This document shows, one piece after another, positions 1 to 8,092 of a stretch of DNA of 47,635 nt. Location: the IMG/VR virus record IMGVR_UViG_3300025087_000989, positions 1 through 47,635 of that record; one strand, written 5' to 3'. The notes beneath the pieces were generated by a model. That model had not been told where the DNA came from and did not search any database. It saw only the letters and a list, made by a program, of their open reading frames with translations. The stretch's first letter is position 1. Each line of letters begins with the position of its first letter. A program made the translations under genes and the position numbers. This stretch comes from a virus.

Positions 1-1685
1 ATAGAAATCTTGATATTCTGGTAATTACATCAAGTAGTGAATCTGGCCCAAGGCCGCTGATCGAGGGTCTAGCCAGTGGTTTGGTGGTATTATCAACGAA
101 TGTGGGATTGGTTCCAGAATTAAAAGATAATTGTAAGTCTTTACACGTGCTAGAATCCACAGATTCTTTCTTAAATAAAATAAAGGAAATAGATAAAAAT
201 AGATCAATACTAGATAACCACCGCGATTCAATAGAATTTATCCAAAATAACTATTCGATTAATAATGAAAAACAAAAATGGGGAGAAGTAATTAAGGTAT
301 TAGCTATTTCAAATAAGAAGGCATGTGTCCTTGTAACAACATTTAATAGACCAAGCTACCTACTTAATTTACTACACCAATTAGAAAAAGAAAGTGTTCA
401 CGTTGTGGTTTTTGACGATCAGAGTACTGTTGATTATACAGAAGTTCAAAACTATATAAAATTAAAGGGTTGGGAATTTGTTACCACAAAAATTAAATAT
501 GGAAAACTTGAATATTTACAATTTATTAAAAACTCTATAAAATATGTGTCTAAGTACACATACCAATATTATTTCTTTATACAAGATGATATAGAAATTT
601 GTAATAATTTTGTATGTAAGAGTGTAGATACGTGGAATTTAATACCTGATGTTAGAAAAGGAACGCTGTTTTTATTAAAAGACAGTACTTATAATAAATC
701 AAGGTGGGGTTCAAAAACATACAAAGAATATAAAGATTATGATGAAATCTTTTGGGTGGATTGTAATGCTTTTCTTTTTGATAATTTACTGATAAGCAAT
801 ATAGATAAAGTAGCGAAGCCGCCTGTTCAATGGTTTAAAAATAAATTAAATTCATCCGGGACAGGAAGGCAGATTTCTCATTATTTTAATGAACATAATA
901 TTGGAATGTTTAGGACTAAGGAATCTTTGGTTATACACGACACTAGTATTGAATCATTAATGAATCCAATAGTTAGAAAAGCGGACACATCTTTGGTTGT
1001 TGATTATGCCGAACGAAAAATTTACGCCTCATTAGCATCAATAGAACGAAGAAAAGAATCACTAGGTAAGACTGTTGAAAGTCTACTCCCACAAGTAGAT
1101 GTGTTGTTTGTTTATCTAAATAATTATAAAGATATTCCAAAATTTCTGATTAATAAAAAGATCACGGTTTTTCATAATCTTGGAGATTTAGGAGATAGTG
1201 GTAAGTTCTACCCATTAGATTTAATTGATAAACAAAGTTACCATCTGACCTGTGATGATGATTTTATTTACCCGCCTGGTTATGCCAGCAATATTACAAG
1301 AGAATTAAAAAAGAATGTAAAATCAATAGTTGGATTTCATGGTGTACTGTTAAATGATTCTATTAAATCTTATTATAAATCACGGAAAGTTATTCATTTT
1401 AACGAAATTTTAAAACAAACCTGGCGTGTGCATATTCTTGGAACAGGAGTGCTTGGCTATCAAAGATCAACTATTGATATTTGTTTAGATGATTTCAAAA
1501 TTCCAAATATGGCGGATATATGGTTTGCTATAAAGGCGCAAGAACAGAAAATTCCAATGCTGTGTATTCCTAGAAAAAAGAATTTGTTTACTGTTATTCC
1601 AGACAATGGTGGTTCAATATTTGAATCTGGCTTGACAGCAAAGAAACAAACAGATATTGTAAAATCCATACGATGGGAACTGTAA
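1..1685 (+). CDS. Multi-domain glycosyltransferase (GT4 C-terminus + GT2-like + second GT-A-like domain), 5' truncated
   Basis: The reading frame is open from base 3, so the gene starts left of the window. The first codons encode the end of a GT4 (GT-B fold) glycosyltransferase: the EX7E pair lies at bases 39-41 and 63-65, followed by the usual loop and strand. A GT2-like nucleotide-sugar transferase domain starts near base 318 (VLVTTFNRP, then FDDQS) with an acidic QDD motif near 587. A third GT-A-like segment begins near 1010 and carries CDDD near 1249. Three sugar-transfer modules in one chain suggest processive or sequential addition of different sugars to one glycan. Sugar donors and acceptor cannot be read from the sequence. 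The next gene starts one base after the stop. The gene is very AT-rich, like the rest of the cassette. Family assignment is firm for the first two modules and weaker for the third. Confidence 0.85.
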   Translation, partial: RNLDILVITSSSESGPRPLIEGLASGLVVLSTNVGLVPELKDNCKSLHVLESTDSFLNKIKEIDKNRSILDNHRDSIEFIQNNYSINNEKQKWGEVIKVLAISNKKACVLVTTFNRPSYLLNLLHQLEKESVHVVVFDDQSTVDYTEVQNYIKLKGWEFVTTKIKYGKLEYLQFIKNSIKYVSKYTYQYYFFIQDDIEICNNFVCKSVDTWNLIPDVRKGTLFLLKDSTYNKSRWGSKTYKEYKDYDEIFWVDCNAFLFDNLLISNIDKVAKPPVQWFKNKLNSSGTGRQISHYFNEHNIGMFRTKESLVIHDTSIESLMNPIVRKADTSLVVDYAERKIYASLASIERRKESLGKTVESLLPQVDVLFVYLNNYKDIPKFLINKKITVFHNLGDLGDSGKFYPLDLIDKQSYHLTCDDDFIYPPGYASNITRELKKNVKSIVGFHGVLLNDSIKSYYKSRKVIHFNEILKQTWRVHILGTGVLGYQRSTIDICLDDFKIPNMADIWFAIKAQEQKIPMLCIPRKKNLFTVIPDNGGSIFESGLTAKKQTDIVKSIRWEL

Positions 1686-1686
1686 G

Positions 1687-2460
1687 ATGGCCATACGATC
1701 ATTTTGGTCAAATAGTACAAATAATTTTGGAGATACTTTGACGCCTTGGTTGCTGTCGAAACTTGGTTATAAATCCAAGTGGGTTAAAAGAGGTGCCCCA
1801 AACAAACTTCTAGCGGTTGGTTCAATTATACAAAGTATCGTTAGCGGTGATATAGTATGGGGAAGTGGTAGTTTTGGAAGATTGCGTAAAGGATTAGTAT
1901 TTCTTAATATCCCCGAAAATGTTATATTTCTAGCGGTAAGAGGGCCTAAGACAAAAAATATCTTTAATCCAGAAGTACGAGACAGGATACCTAATATATT
2001 CGGTGACCCTGGATTATTAGTGAGCAGTTATTATAAACCGACTATAAAAAAGCAATATAAAATAGGAATTATACCACATGAAATTGAAAAAGATATTCAG
2101 CCGATTAATGACAGTAGTATAAAATGGATTGATATTAATAGCGGTATAAAACAAGTAATAGATGATATAAATAGCTGCGAAATCATACTCTCTTCATCAT
2201 TGCATGGTATTATTGCAGCAGAATCATACGGGATACCTACTGGATGGATAAAGATGTCAGACAAGATAATTGGAAATACTTTTAAATTCCAAGATTACTA
2301 TCTATCCACAGGTAGAAACGAACAGAAATTTATAAAATGGGAGGGAAGGAGTACATTACTTAGTGTTGATAAAAAGTTACAAGATCAGATTGATTTGAAT
2401 AAGGTATCACAAATCAAAGATGTTTTGACTACAGCATTCTATTCGCATTATAGGAGATAG
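1687..2460 (+). CDS. Polysaccharide pyruvyl transferase family protein
   Basis: The 257-residue protein has the hallmarks of the polysaccharide pyruvyltransferase family (PF04230): an N-terminal NNFGDTLTPWLL motif (residues 12-23), an FGDPGLL segment in the middle and the C-terminal SSSLHGIIAAESYGIP motif. Family members transfer pyruvate from phosphoenolpyruvate to a sugar hydroxyl, giving a ketal that adds negative charge to exopolysaccharide or O-antigen. Some relatives bind nucleotide sugars and do other chemistry. The gene follows the multi-domain glycosyltransferase with a one-base gap and precedes a GT2 gene by two bases, so all three are probably co-translated. No signal peptide or membrane segment is seen, which fits a cytosolic enzyme. 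Substrate unknown. Confidence 0.85.
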   Translation: MAIRSFWSNSTNNFGDTLTPWLLSKLGYKSKWVKRGAPNKLLAVGSIIQSIVSGDIVWGSGSFGRLRKGLVFLNIPENVIFLAVRGPKTKNIFNPEVRDRIPNIFGDPGLLVSSYYKPTIKKQYKIGIIPHEIEKDIQPINDSSIKWIDINSGIKQVIDDINSCEIILSSSLHGIIAAESYGIPTGWIKMSDKIIGNTFKFQDYYLSTGRNEQKFIKWEGRSTLLSVDKKLQDQIDLNKVSQIKDVLTTAFYSHYRR

Positions 2461-2462
2461 GT

Positions 2463-3131
2463 ATGCTTCTTTCTTATCTAATGCTAAGTCATAATAGGTT
2501 GAATTATTTGAAGGAAGCTGTTTCTTCTGTATTAAAACAATCAGTACCGGATTGGGAATTGATTATAGTTGATGATAGTAGAAGTAAAGAAATAAATAGT
2601 TTTTTAGATTCACTTATGATCTATAATAATATCGTTATTTGTAAACTATCTCAAGAAAAACAAATAGCTATTAAGCGAGATATTACATTGCATCTTGCCT
2701 CAGGGGTTCTATGCACGCCATTGGATGATGATGATCTAGCAAAACCAAATCGAACAGGGGATTTAATTAATACATATTTAAAACATAAGGTAGATTTCAT
2801 ATATGGAAAAGTTGATTATCTAAAGTTAGATAACGGAGTGTGGTCAAAGTATGAAGGTGTTTATTCTAATATAGAAGTTGGAAATACTGCTGTCGCAATA
2901 AATGGTGGGGCAATAGCGTTTACAAAAGAAATTGCAATCAGAGTAGGCGGTTATAAAGAGCGAATTGGAAGTTTACTAAATAAAGATAGTATGCGCGGAG
3001 AAGACTGGAGGCTTTATAGAAGAATTTTAAATGAAACCAAATCATATATAGAACTTAGTTCAATTATATCTACTGTACGGCGGCACGAAACGAATATAAG
3101 TCTCAGACCAAGAAAACGCATATTTAGTTAA
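2463..3131 (+). CDS. GT2 family glycosyltransferase
   Basis: A GT-A fold family 2 glycosyltransferase of 222 residues. It has the N-terminal SHNRLNYL motif (9-16), the nucleotide-binding IIVDDS strand (34-39) and a run of four aspartates at 88-91 that supplies the DXD metal-binding site. A GEDW-type motif (about residues 179-182) matches the catalytic ED region of the family. The protein is short and lacks membrane segments, so it acts in the cytosol on a nucleotide sugar and a lipid- or protein-linked acceptor that cannot be named. It starts two bases after the pyruvyltransferase-family gene. A 33-base gap with AGGAG separates it from the next, broken, gene. Confidence 0.88.
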   Translation: MLLSYLMLSHNRLNYLKEAVSSVLKQSVPDWELIIVDDSRSKEINSFLDSLMIYNNIVICKLSQEKQIAIKRDITLHLASGVLCTPLDDDDLAKPNRTGDLINTYLKHKVDFIYGKVDYLKLDNGVWSKYEGVYSNIEVGNTAVAINGGAIAFTKEIAIRVGGYKERIGSLLNKDSMRGEDWRLYRRILNETKSYIELSSIISTVRRHETNISLRPRKRIFS

Positions 3132-3164
3132 TCTATATTAATTATTTATCTAGGAGTTATATAA

Positions 3165-3643
3165 ATGTCTACAGAAAAAGAAAATATGTATTTGTTCCTA
3201 AAAAAAATAGAGCAAACTTCGATAAGACGTGCAAAATTTTGTGCTTCTATAATTAATAAATTGGATGTAACATCTGTATACGATTATGGATGTGGCTTGG
3301 CACAGCTAGGAGACTTTATTACTGATGATCTACAATATATATAGGATTTGATTTATTTGCATTTAATAATGCAAAGCAGTTGGATTTACAAAAAAATCTC
3401 CCATTAATAGATGACAAAAATAGTGTAGGAGTGTTCTTGGGAAGTTTAGAATCATTACCTAATCGAAAATTTATTTTGTGTACTCTAGTAGAGTCGCATA
3501 AATATATTTTATTTTCATATAAAGAAAATCATGATGGCTTTCAAGTAGATTCTTTTTTGGAAAGCGTTTCTTTAAAATTAGTAACAAAAGTACTACCAAA
3601 ACAAAAAAAACTATATTCTACATTATATTTAATTTCTAAATAG
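3165..3643 (+). pseudogene. Methyltransferase-like gene broken by a TA-repeat frameshift (paralogue of the next gene)
   Basis: An ATG at 3165 with AGGAG eight bases upstream opens a frame containing a SAM-binding-like motif, YDYGCGLAQL, that stops at 3342-3344. A second frame, two bases on, continues without interruption to 3643. The join lies in a (TA)4 run at 3336-3343. Removing one TA gives a continuous 158-residue protein that aligns along its length with the 159-residue product of the next gene. Shared blocks are YGCGL-QL, GxDxxxF and SVxVxLGxLE. The intact form was probably a small class I methyltransferase-like protein, shorter than typical SAM methyltransferases. The shift may be a real mutation, a phase-variation switch or a sequencing error; sequence alone cannot decide. 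Confidence 0.75.
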
Positions 3644-3669
3644 AAACTTAATATTATGAGGTGGATTAC

Positions 3670-4149
3670 ATGTCTAGGAAAAGTGATATGAGAGAATTTC
3701 TTGCATCTATATCTGAAATATCAGATATACGTGCTAAAAGGTGTGCTGCTTTAATAAATAGTTTAAATGTTGAAAACGTACATGAATATGGTTGTGGTCT
3801 AATGCAACTAAAGAATTATATATCAGAAAACAAAAAATACTTTGGTTATGACACATATAAATTCTCTAAGGATGTAATACTGTTTGATATATCCAATCAA
3901 CATCTAGTATATAAAAATGATAGTATCAGTGTCCTACTAGGGAAGTTAGAGGGTTTAGAAAATATAGTCGATATACTACTGAAAGTTATCAACTCCCATG
4001 ATTATACTATATTTTCTTATACCGCCAGTGTAAGTAGACCGTTTACTCCGGATACATTTATTAAATCAAACAACATTAAATTAATAAGTAAAGACATACC
4101 GAATACAAAAAGTAAAAACTCTATTATTTATTTAGTTGAAAAACTATAA
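3670..4149 (+). CDS. Small methyltransferase-like protein (intact paralogue)
   Basis: A protein of 159 residues. The ATG at 3670 is preferred over the GTG at 3661 because GAGG lies just upstream at normal spacing and because it matches the N-terminus of the broken paralogue before it. HEYGCGLMQL resembles SAM-binding motif I, and FGYDTYKF follows as the expected second strand. The chain then lacks much of the usual Rossmann fold, so it may be a minimal or degenerate methyltransferase. The gene sits between a broken copy of itself and a radical SAM gene, which points to a role in modifying the same glycan or its precursor. Function is inferred from one motif and context. Confidence 0.6.
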   Translation: MSRKSDMREFLASISEISDIRAKRCAALINSLNVENVHEYGCGLMQLKNYISENKKYFGYDTYKFSKDVILFDISNQHLVYKNDSISVLLGKLEGLENIVDILLKVINSHDYTIFSYTASVSRPFTPDTFIKSNNIKLISKDIPNTKSKNSIIYLVEKL

Positions 4150-4166
4150 ATTTTTAGGAAAGAAAG

Positions 4167-5453
4167 ATGAACAAACTTAAAATTTGTTTTATTAATCCGC
4201 CGCATCCATACTTAAAACAACCAAAAGCACAAGCACCACTAGGATTACTGTATGTAGCATCGGCGGCCAGGAATATTAATACTACAGATATTAGTGTTGT
4301 AGACCTCGGGGGCTTTAAGTATAACGATAATCTTTCTTTGCCAGAAGCAGATATTTACGGTTTAACAGGAACCGTTTTAGATAGGAAACCATGTTCTATT
4401 ACTGCCGAATATATACGAAGTAAATATCCAAAAGCAAAAATAATAATTGGTGGCCCAATCCATTTAGCAGCAAAAGATTTAGATACATCTTTGTTTGATT
4501 CTGTTGTGTTCGGGGAAGGAGAATACATAATCAAACAAATTATAGAAGATTTTCCTAACGTACATTCCAGTTATACAGGGGAAAGGATACATGATTTGGA
4601 TTCTCTTGCATTTCCCGCAAGAGATTTAATTGATAATATTGGTGGGAATGTGTTCGCATATAATCAAAACTATTTCAAGGGTGGGAGTTCTGTTATAATA
4701 ACAAGCCGGGGGTGTCCTTTTGCCTGTGCTTTTTGTGCATCACCTGGTATATGGGGCGGAAAACAAGTAATATTTAGAAGTGTAGAGAATGTACTAGATG
4801 AAGTAGATGTTCTAATTAATGACTTTGGTATAAAACAGTTACGATTTTCAGATGATACACTTACAGCTAATACTAAAAGACTTTTAAGATTATGCAGGGG
4901 TCTAAAAGATCGTGGTGTTGTCTGGAGAGCATCCATAAGAGTTAAACCAAATGATATTTCTATGTTTAGTGAGATGTATAAGTCTGGATGTAGAGAAGTA
5001 AGTTTCGGGATAGAATCTGGAGATCAAAAAGTTCTTGATACAATATTGAAAAAAACAACTGTCGAAGATAATATACAAGCAGTCAAAAATGCTAAGAAGG
5101 CAGGTTTAGTAGTTAGACTTTTATTTATGTGTGGTACACCGGGTGAAACTGAAACAACTGCTGATAATAATATTAAGTTTTTAGAAACAATAAAAAATGA
5201 TTATGATACAATCGCACTAACAAACTTTATTCCAATTCCTGGTTCCGCAATAGCGGATAAACCAGATCAGTTCGATTGTAAAATACTAAATGATAATATT
5301 GATGATTTTAATTTTTATATGTGGGGACCTGAAGGAGAAAATAAATGGAATAACATGATCAGTCTGAATAATCTGGATAATTCAATATTTCAAAAAAATA
5401 TACAGAAGATAAGAAACTACGTAAAATCTTGCGGGAAGAGTAATCAAGGATGA
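4167..5453 (+). CDS. B12-binding-type radical SAM enzyme
   Basis: A 428-residue radical SAM protein. The N-terminal 140 residues look like a cobalamin-binding Rossmann domain (INPPHPY at 10-16, GLLYVASAAR at 26-35, IIIGGPIHL at 92-100), though the classic DXHXXG histidine motif is not obvious. The 4Fe-4S cluster motif CxxxCxxC is at C183, C187 and C190. FSDDTLT and FGIESG follow, as in the family's TIM barrel. Such enzymes cleave SAM to a radical and often methylate or rearrange unactivated carbons, here possibly on a sugar or lipid carrier. The stop overlaps the next start by four bases (ATGA), so it is coupled to a SAM methyltransferase. Family sure, reaction unknown. Confidence 0.88.
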   Translation: MNKLKICFINPPHPYLKQPKAQAPLGLLYVASAARNINTTDISVVDLGGFKYNDNLSLPEADIYGLTGTVLDRKPCSITAEYIRSKYPKAKIIIGGPIHLAAKDLDTSLFDSVVFGEGEYIIKQIIEDFPNVHSSYTGERIHDLDSLAFPARDLIDNIGGNVFAYNQNYFKGGSSVIITSRGCPFACAFCASPGIWGGKQVIFRSVENVLDEVDVLINDFGIKQLRFSDDTLTANTKRLLRLCRGLKDRGVVWRASIRVKPNDISMFSEMYKSGCREVSFGIESGDQKVLDTILKKTTVEDNIQAVKNAKKAGLVVRLLFMCGTPGETETTADNNIKFLETIKNDYDTIALTNFIPIPGSAIADKPDQFDCKILNDNIDDFNFYMWGPEGENKWNNMISLNNLDNSIFQKNIQKIRNYVKSCGKSNQG

Positions 5454-6151
5454 CTATTTTAAATGAAACACAGTTACAGCGTGACGAAGAATTATCGCTG
5501 TATAGTGGGATACCTATAGACATCATCAAAAATTTAGTGATAGGTGCTCCTGAATCTATAAAGTTATATGAAAACATAGATGTCAATCTTCAGTCTTTTG
5601 ATTTTATATATAAGGAATTTCCACATATAAAAAACAAAATACATCTATTAAAAACATTATCCGCCTTTTCTGTTACAAGAAGGGGTTTTATGATCAAACA
5701 AATAGAAAATTATATAACGAATTGGAATAGCAAAGTAATATTGGATTTTGGTTGTGGTGTTGGAACGCACGGTATTTATTTTGCGAGTAGGTGTAATATT
5801 GTTGATTTATTAGATGTAAAAGGGCCTCTAAGGGATTATGCGGAATGGAGATGCAAAAATAGAAAATTAAATGTAAATATACTGGACCAAGATACGGAAT
5901 TAGAAAAAGATAAGTATGATATAGTAATATGTTTAGATGTATTAGAGCATATTGCCGATCCAGTTTTAGCATTTAATCGTATTATACAATCATTAAAAAG
6001 TAATGGTTTACTTTTGTTAGAGGTAAGTTCTATGATTAAACCAACATCAGGTCATTTCACCAAGTCAATAAATATATGGAAACAACATGGTGTACCTTTA
6101 TTAAATTCTTGTTTTTCTATGTTACAGACATTTTTATATAAAAAAATATGA
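5450..6151 (+). CDS. Class I SAM-dependent methyltransferase
   Basis: A 233-residue Rossmann methyltransferase. Motif I is ILDFGCGVG (97-105), the acidic strand-2 end is DLLDVKG and motif IV/post-IV is DIVICLDVLEHI (157-168), the usual signature of methyltransferase type 11/12 families. The first 80 residues are an extra helical region not typical of the core fold. It is translationally coupled both ways through ATGA overlaps, to the radical SAM enzyme before it and the hexapeptide acyltransferase after it. It is likely an O- or N-methyltransferase acting on a nucleotide sugar or growing glycan; the substrate is inferred only from the neighbours. Confidence 0.85.
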   Translation: MTILNETQLQRDEELSLYSGIPIDIIKNLVIGAPESIKLYENIDVNLQSFDFIYKEFPHIKNKIHLLKTLSAFSVTRRGFMIKQIENYITNWNSKVILDFGCGVGTHGIYFASRCNIVDLLDVKGPLRDYAEWRCKNRKLNVNILDQDTELEKDKYDIVICLDVLEHIADPVLAFNRIIQSLKSNGLLLLEVSSMIKPTSGHFTKSINIWKQHGVPLLNSCFSMLQTFLYKKI

Positions 6152-6633
6152 TTACTGCAAAATTACAACAAGGGAAGAACTGTAAAATAAGCGATACCGC
6201 GTTTATTGGTTATAAAGAACACGGTGGAGAAATAATTCTTGGTAATCATGTTACGATAAATGATAATTGCATGATACGAACATGTACTGGAATTATACGA
6301 ATTGGAAACAATTCGAGCATTGGCTATAGTTGTATTTTTCATGGGAAGGGTAATATTACAATAGGAAATTATGTTTTAATAAGCCCTTTTGTCCAGATAT
6401 ATGCTCAAAACCACGGGATAGCAAAAAATAAGATTATTTCTTTGCAGGAGCAAACATCATTTGGAATAGTTATCGAAGATGACGTTTGGATTGGTGCTGG
6501 TTCTATAATAGTAGATAATATAAGAATTAGTAAAGGCTCCGTAATAGGAGCGGGTTCAATATTAACAACAAATACTAATAATTATGAAATCTGGGCAGGT
6601 AATCCAGCAAAAAAAATAGGAGAAAGAAAATAA
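6148..6633 (+). CDS. Left-handed beta-helix (hexapeptide repeat) acyltransferase
   Basis: A 161-residue acetyltransferase of the LbH/WbbJ type. Imperfect hexapeptide repeats run through most of the chain (IGNNSSIG, ITIGNYVLI, VWIGAGSIIV, GSVIGAGSIL) and it ends with the standard AGNPAKKIGER tail. A candidate catalytic histidine is H89 in YAQNHG. The family forms trimers and transfers acetyl or similar groups from CoA to sugars of O-antigen or capsule. The start overlaps the previous stop as ATGA. The stop is TAA and overlaps the apparent AUA start of the next gene, which differs from every other junction in this operon. Confidence 0.88.
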   Translation: MITAKLQQGKNCKISDTAFIGYKEHGGEIILGNHVTINDNCMIRTCTGIIRIGNNSSIGYSCIFHGKGNITIGNYVLISPFVQIYAQNHGIAKNKIISLQEQTSFGIVIEDDVWIGAGSIIVDNIRISKGSVIGAGSILTTNTNNYEIWAGNPAKKIGERK

Positions 6634-7184
6634 GTACATTTTTATTTACAGGTATTCCAGCAATTAGCACCATAGTACATTATTGTATAGCTAATATATT
6701 AAATGAATTAAACATTAAAACTGTTTTAGATATTGGGGGTACTGCGCGATTACAAAAATTTGGAAGTTGGAATATAAAAGATGCGAATATAAAAGATAAT
6801 ATAGATGGTTGCAATTTGCCTTACGATGACGCGACATTTGATGCAGTAGTATCTATCGCTACTGCTGAACATGTGTCTGATGTAGATTTGTTTTTAAAAG
6901 AGGCGAATAGAGTAAGTAAATTTATTTCTATACATTGGTATCCAGCAGGAGATGCGGCACGTAAAGTAGAAATTCTGAAAAGAGACATTGGGCATAGTCA
7001 CCCATGTAATATACCAGACATACCAAAAAAGCCATTTGAATGTATACCTTTTATTTCGATTGAAACGCACCTACTTACATTGGCAACAATTTATCCAAAA
7101 TTGAATGTTAAGAACTTACATGATTTTATACTAAATTATGGAAAAGAACCATATGGATACTTAATGAGTTTAAAAAAGAAATGA
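6630..7184 (+). CDS. SAM-dependent methyltransferase with apparent AUA start codon
   Basis: A class I methyltransferase-like protein. If translation starts at the ATA at 6630 it has 184 residues: TVLDIGGTARL (31-41) is motif I and the segment around NLPYDDATFDAVVSIATAEH carries the strand-4 region. No ATG, GTG or TTG lies in frame upstream of motif I. The first TTG, at 6816, would delete the SAM-binding strand. The ATA has AGGAGA six bases upstream and overlaps the previous TAA as ATAA, while the five genes from 4167 onward otherwise join by ATGA. A single G-to-A change at 6632 explains both the odd start and the TAA stop. The gene may be poorly translated or silenced. Confidence 0.68.
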   Translation: MSTFLFTGIPAISTIVHYCIANILNELNIKTVLDIGGTARLQKFGSWNIKDANIKDNIDGCNLPYDDATFDAVVSIATAEHVSDVDLFLKEANRVSKFISIHWYPAGDAARKVEILKRDIGHSHPCNIPDIPKKPFECIPFISIETHLLTLATIYPKLNVKNLHDFILNYGKEPYGYLMSLKKK

Positions 7185-8092
7185 AATTACTGTATATAAC
7201 AGATCATTATGCTGAGGATGTCTGCGGAACAAAAATATCTATATTCCGTGAGTTAAAAAGGAATGGGATAAATGCTGATATTTATAAATTTAAAAAAGTA
7301 ATTAATGTAGATTATGTAGTAGATAAAATAAAAATTAATAAATATACACATGTATGGATAGCGCATTCCTGGCCTGTATTTAATAGGGTTTATAATCTAA
7401 AAGAAATAAACAGTCTTAATGCTATTGTGATTTTGTCTGGTTTTTCAGACCCAAATAATTGGAATCAAAATAAATTTGATCTGTGTAATATTTATACAAC
7501 AAATAGTAAATATATATATAATCTGTACCCCGAGAAAGCATATTATTTTCCAACCGCTTGTGATTTAAATTTTCATAAAAATTTGCATACTGATAGACCT
7601 GTAGATATTCTAGTATATGGAAAAGGAAGACATCCATTTTTTAATCCCGAAGATTATAGACAATGTGTGGTTAGGAAATTAATTCACGACTTTCCGTATC
7701 TCAAATTTCTTATTTTTGGAACTACATGGGATGATATTAAGTGTGAACCGCCAAAAACAGGGTATGACTTTATTAAAGCAATAAACCAATCAAAAATAGG
7801 ACTTGATTTAGAACAAGACAAGTCTCCACCAGCACATAGAGTGTTTGAGTTGATGAGTTGTGGTACTGTAGCAATTACGAAAGAAAGAGATGAGTTAAAT
7901 TTATTATTTCCTACAAAAGATAATATTATATATTATAATACATATGATGACATTGTAACTAATATTTATGATCTTCTATATAATGATAAATATAAAAACA
8001 TAAGTCTTATAATGGAAGATAATACTTGTAAATATCATTCAATACGAAATCGTGTTTTTCCTTTTCTTGATTTTTTAAAGGGTAGAAAATGA
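7181..8092 (+). CDS. Glycosyltransferase, GT4/CgeB-like
   Basis: A 303-residue GT-B type protein. The N-terminus (LLYITDHYAEDVCGTKIS) is the typical first strand and loop of GT4 enzymes. The C-terminal half has DILVYGKGRHPFF, a strand with a conserved glycine turn, and PPAHRVFELMSCGTVAI, which is the donor-binding E-containing motif seen in Glyco_trans_1_2/CgeB-like proteins. It probably transfers a sugar from a nucleotide donor in the cytosol. It is coupled on both sides by ATGA overlaps to a methyltransferase and a sugar epimerase, which may make its donor. The predicted acceptor is the same glycan built by the upstream genes. Confidence 0.82.
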   Translation: MKLLYITDHYAEDVCGTKISIFRELKRNGINADIYKFKKVINVDYVVDKIKINKYTHVWIAHSWPVFNRVYNLKEINSLNAIVILSGFSDPNNWNQNKFDLCNIYTTNSKYIYNLYPEKAYYFPTACDLNFHKNLHTDRPVDILVYGKGRHPFFNPEDYRQCVVRKLIHDFPYLKFLIFGTTWDDIKCEPPKTGYDFIKAINQSKIGLDLEQDKSPPAHRVFELMSCGTVAITKERDELNLLFPTKDNIIYYNTYDDIVTNIYDLLYNDKYKNISLIMEDNTCKYHSIRNRVFPFLDFLKGRK

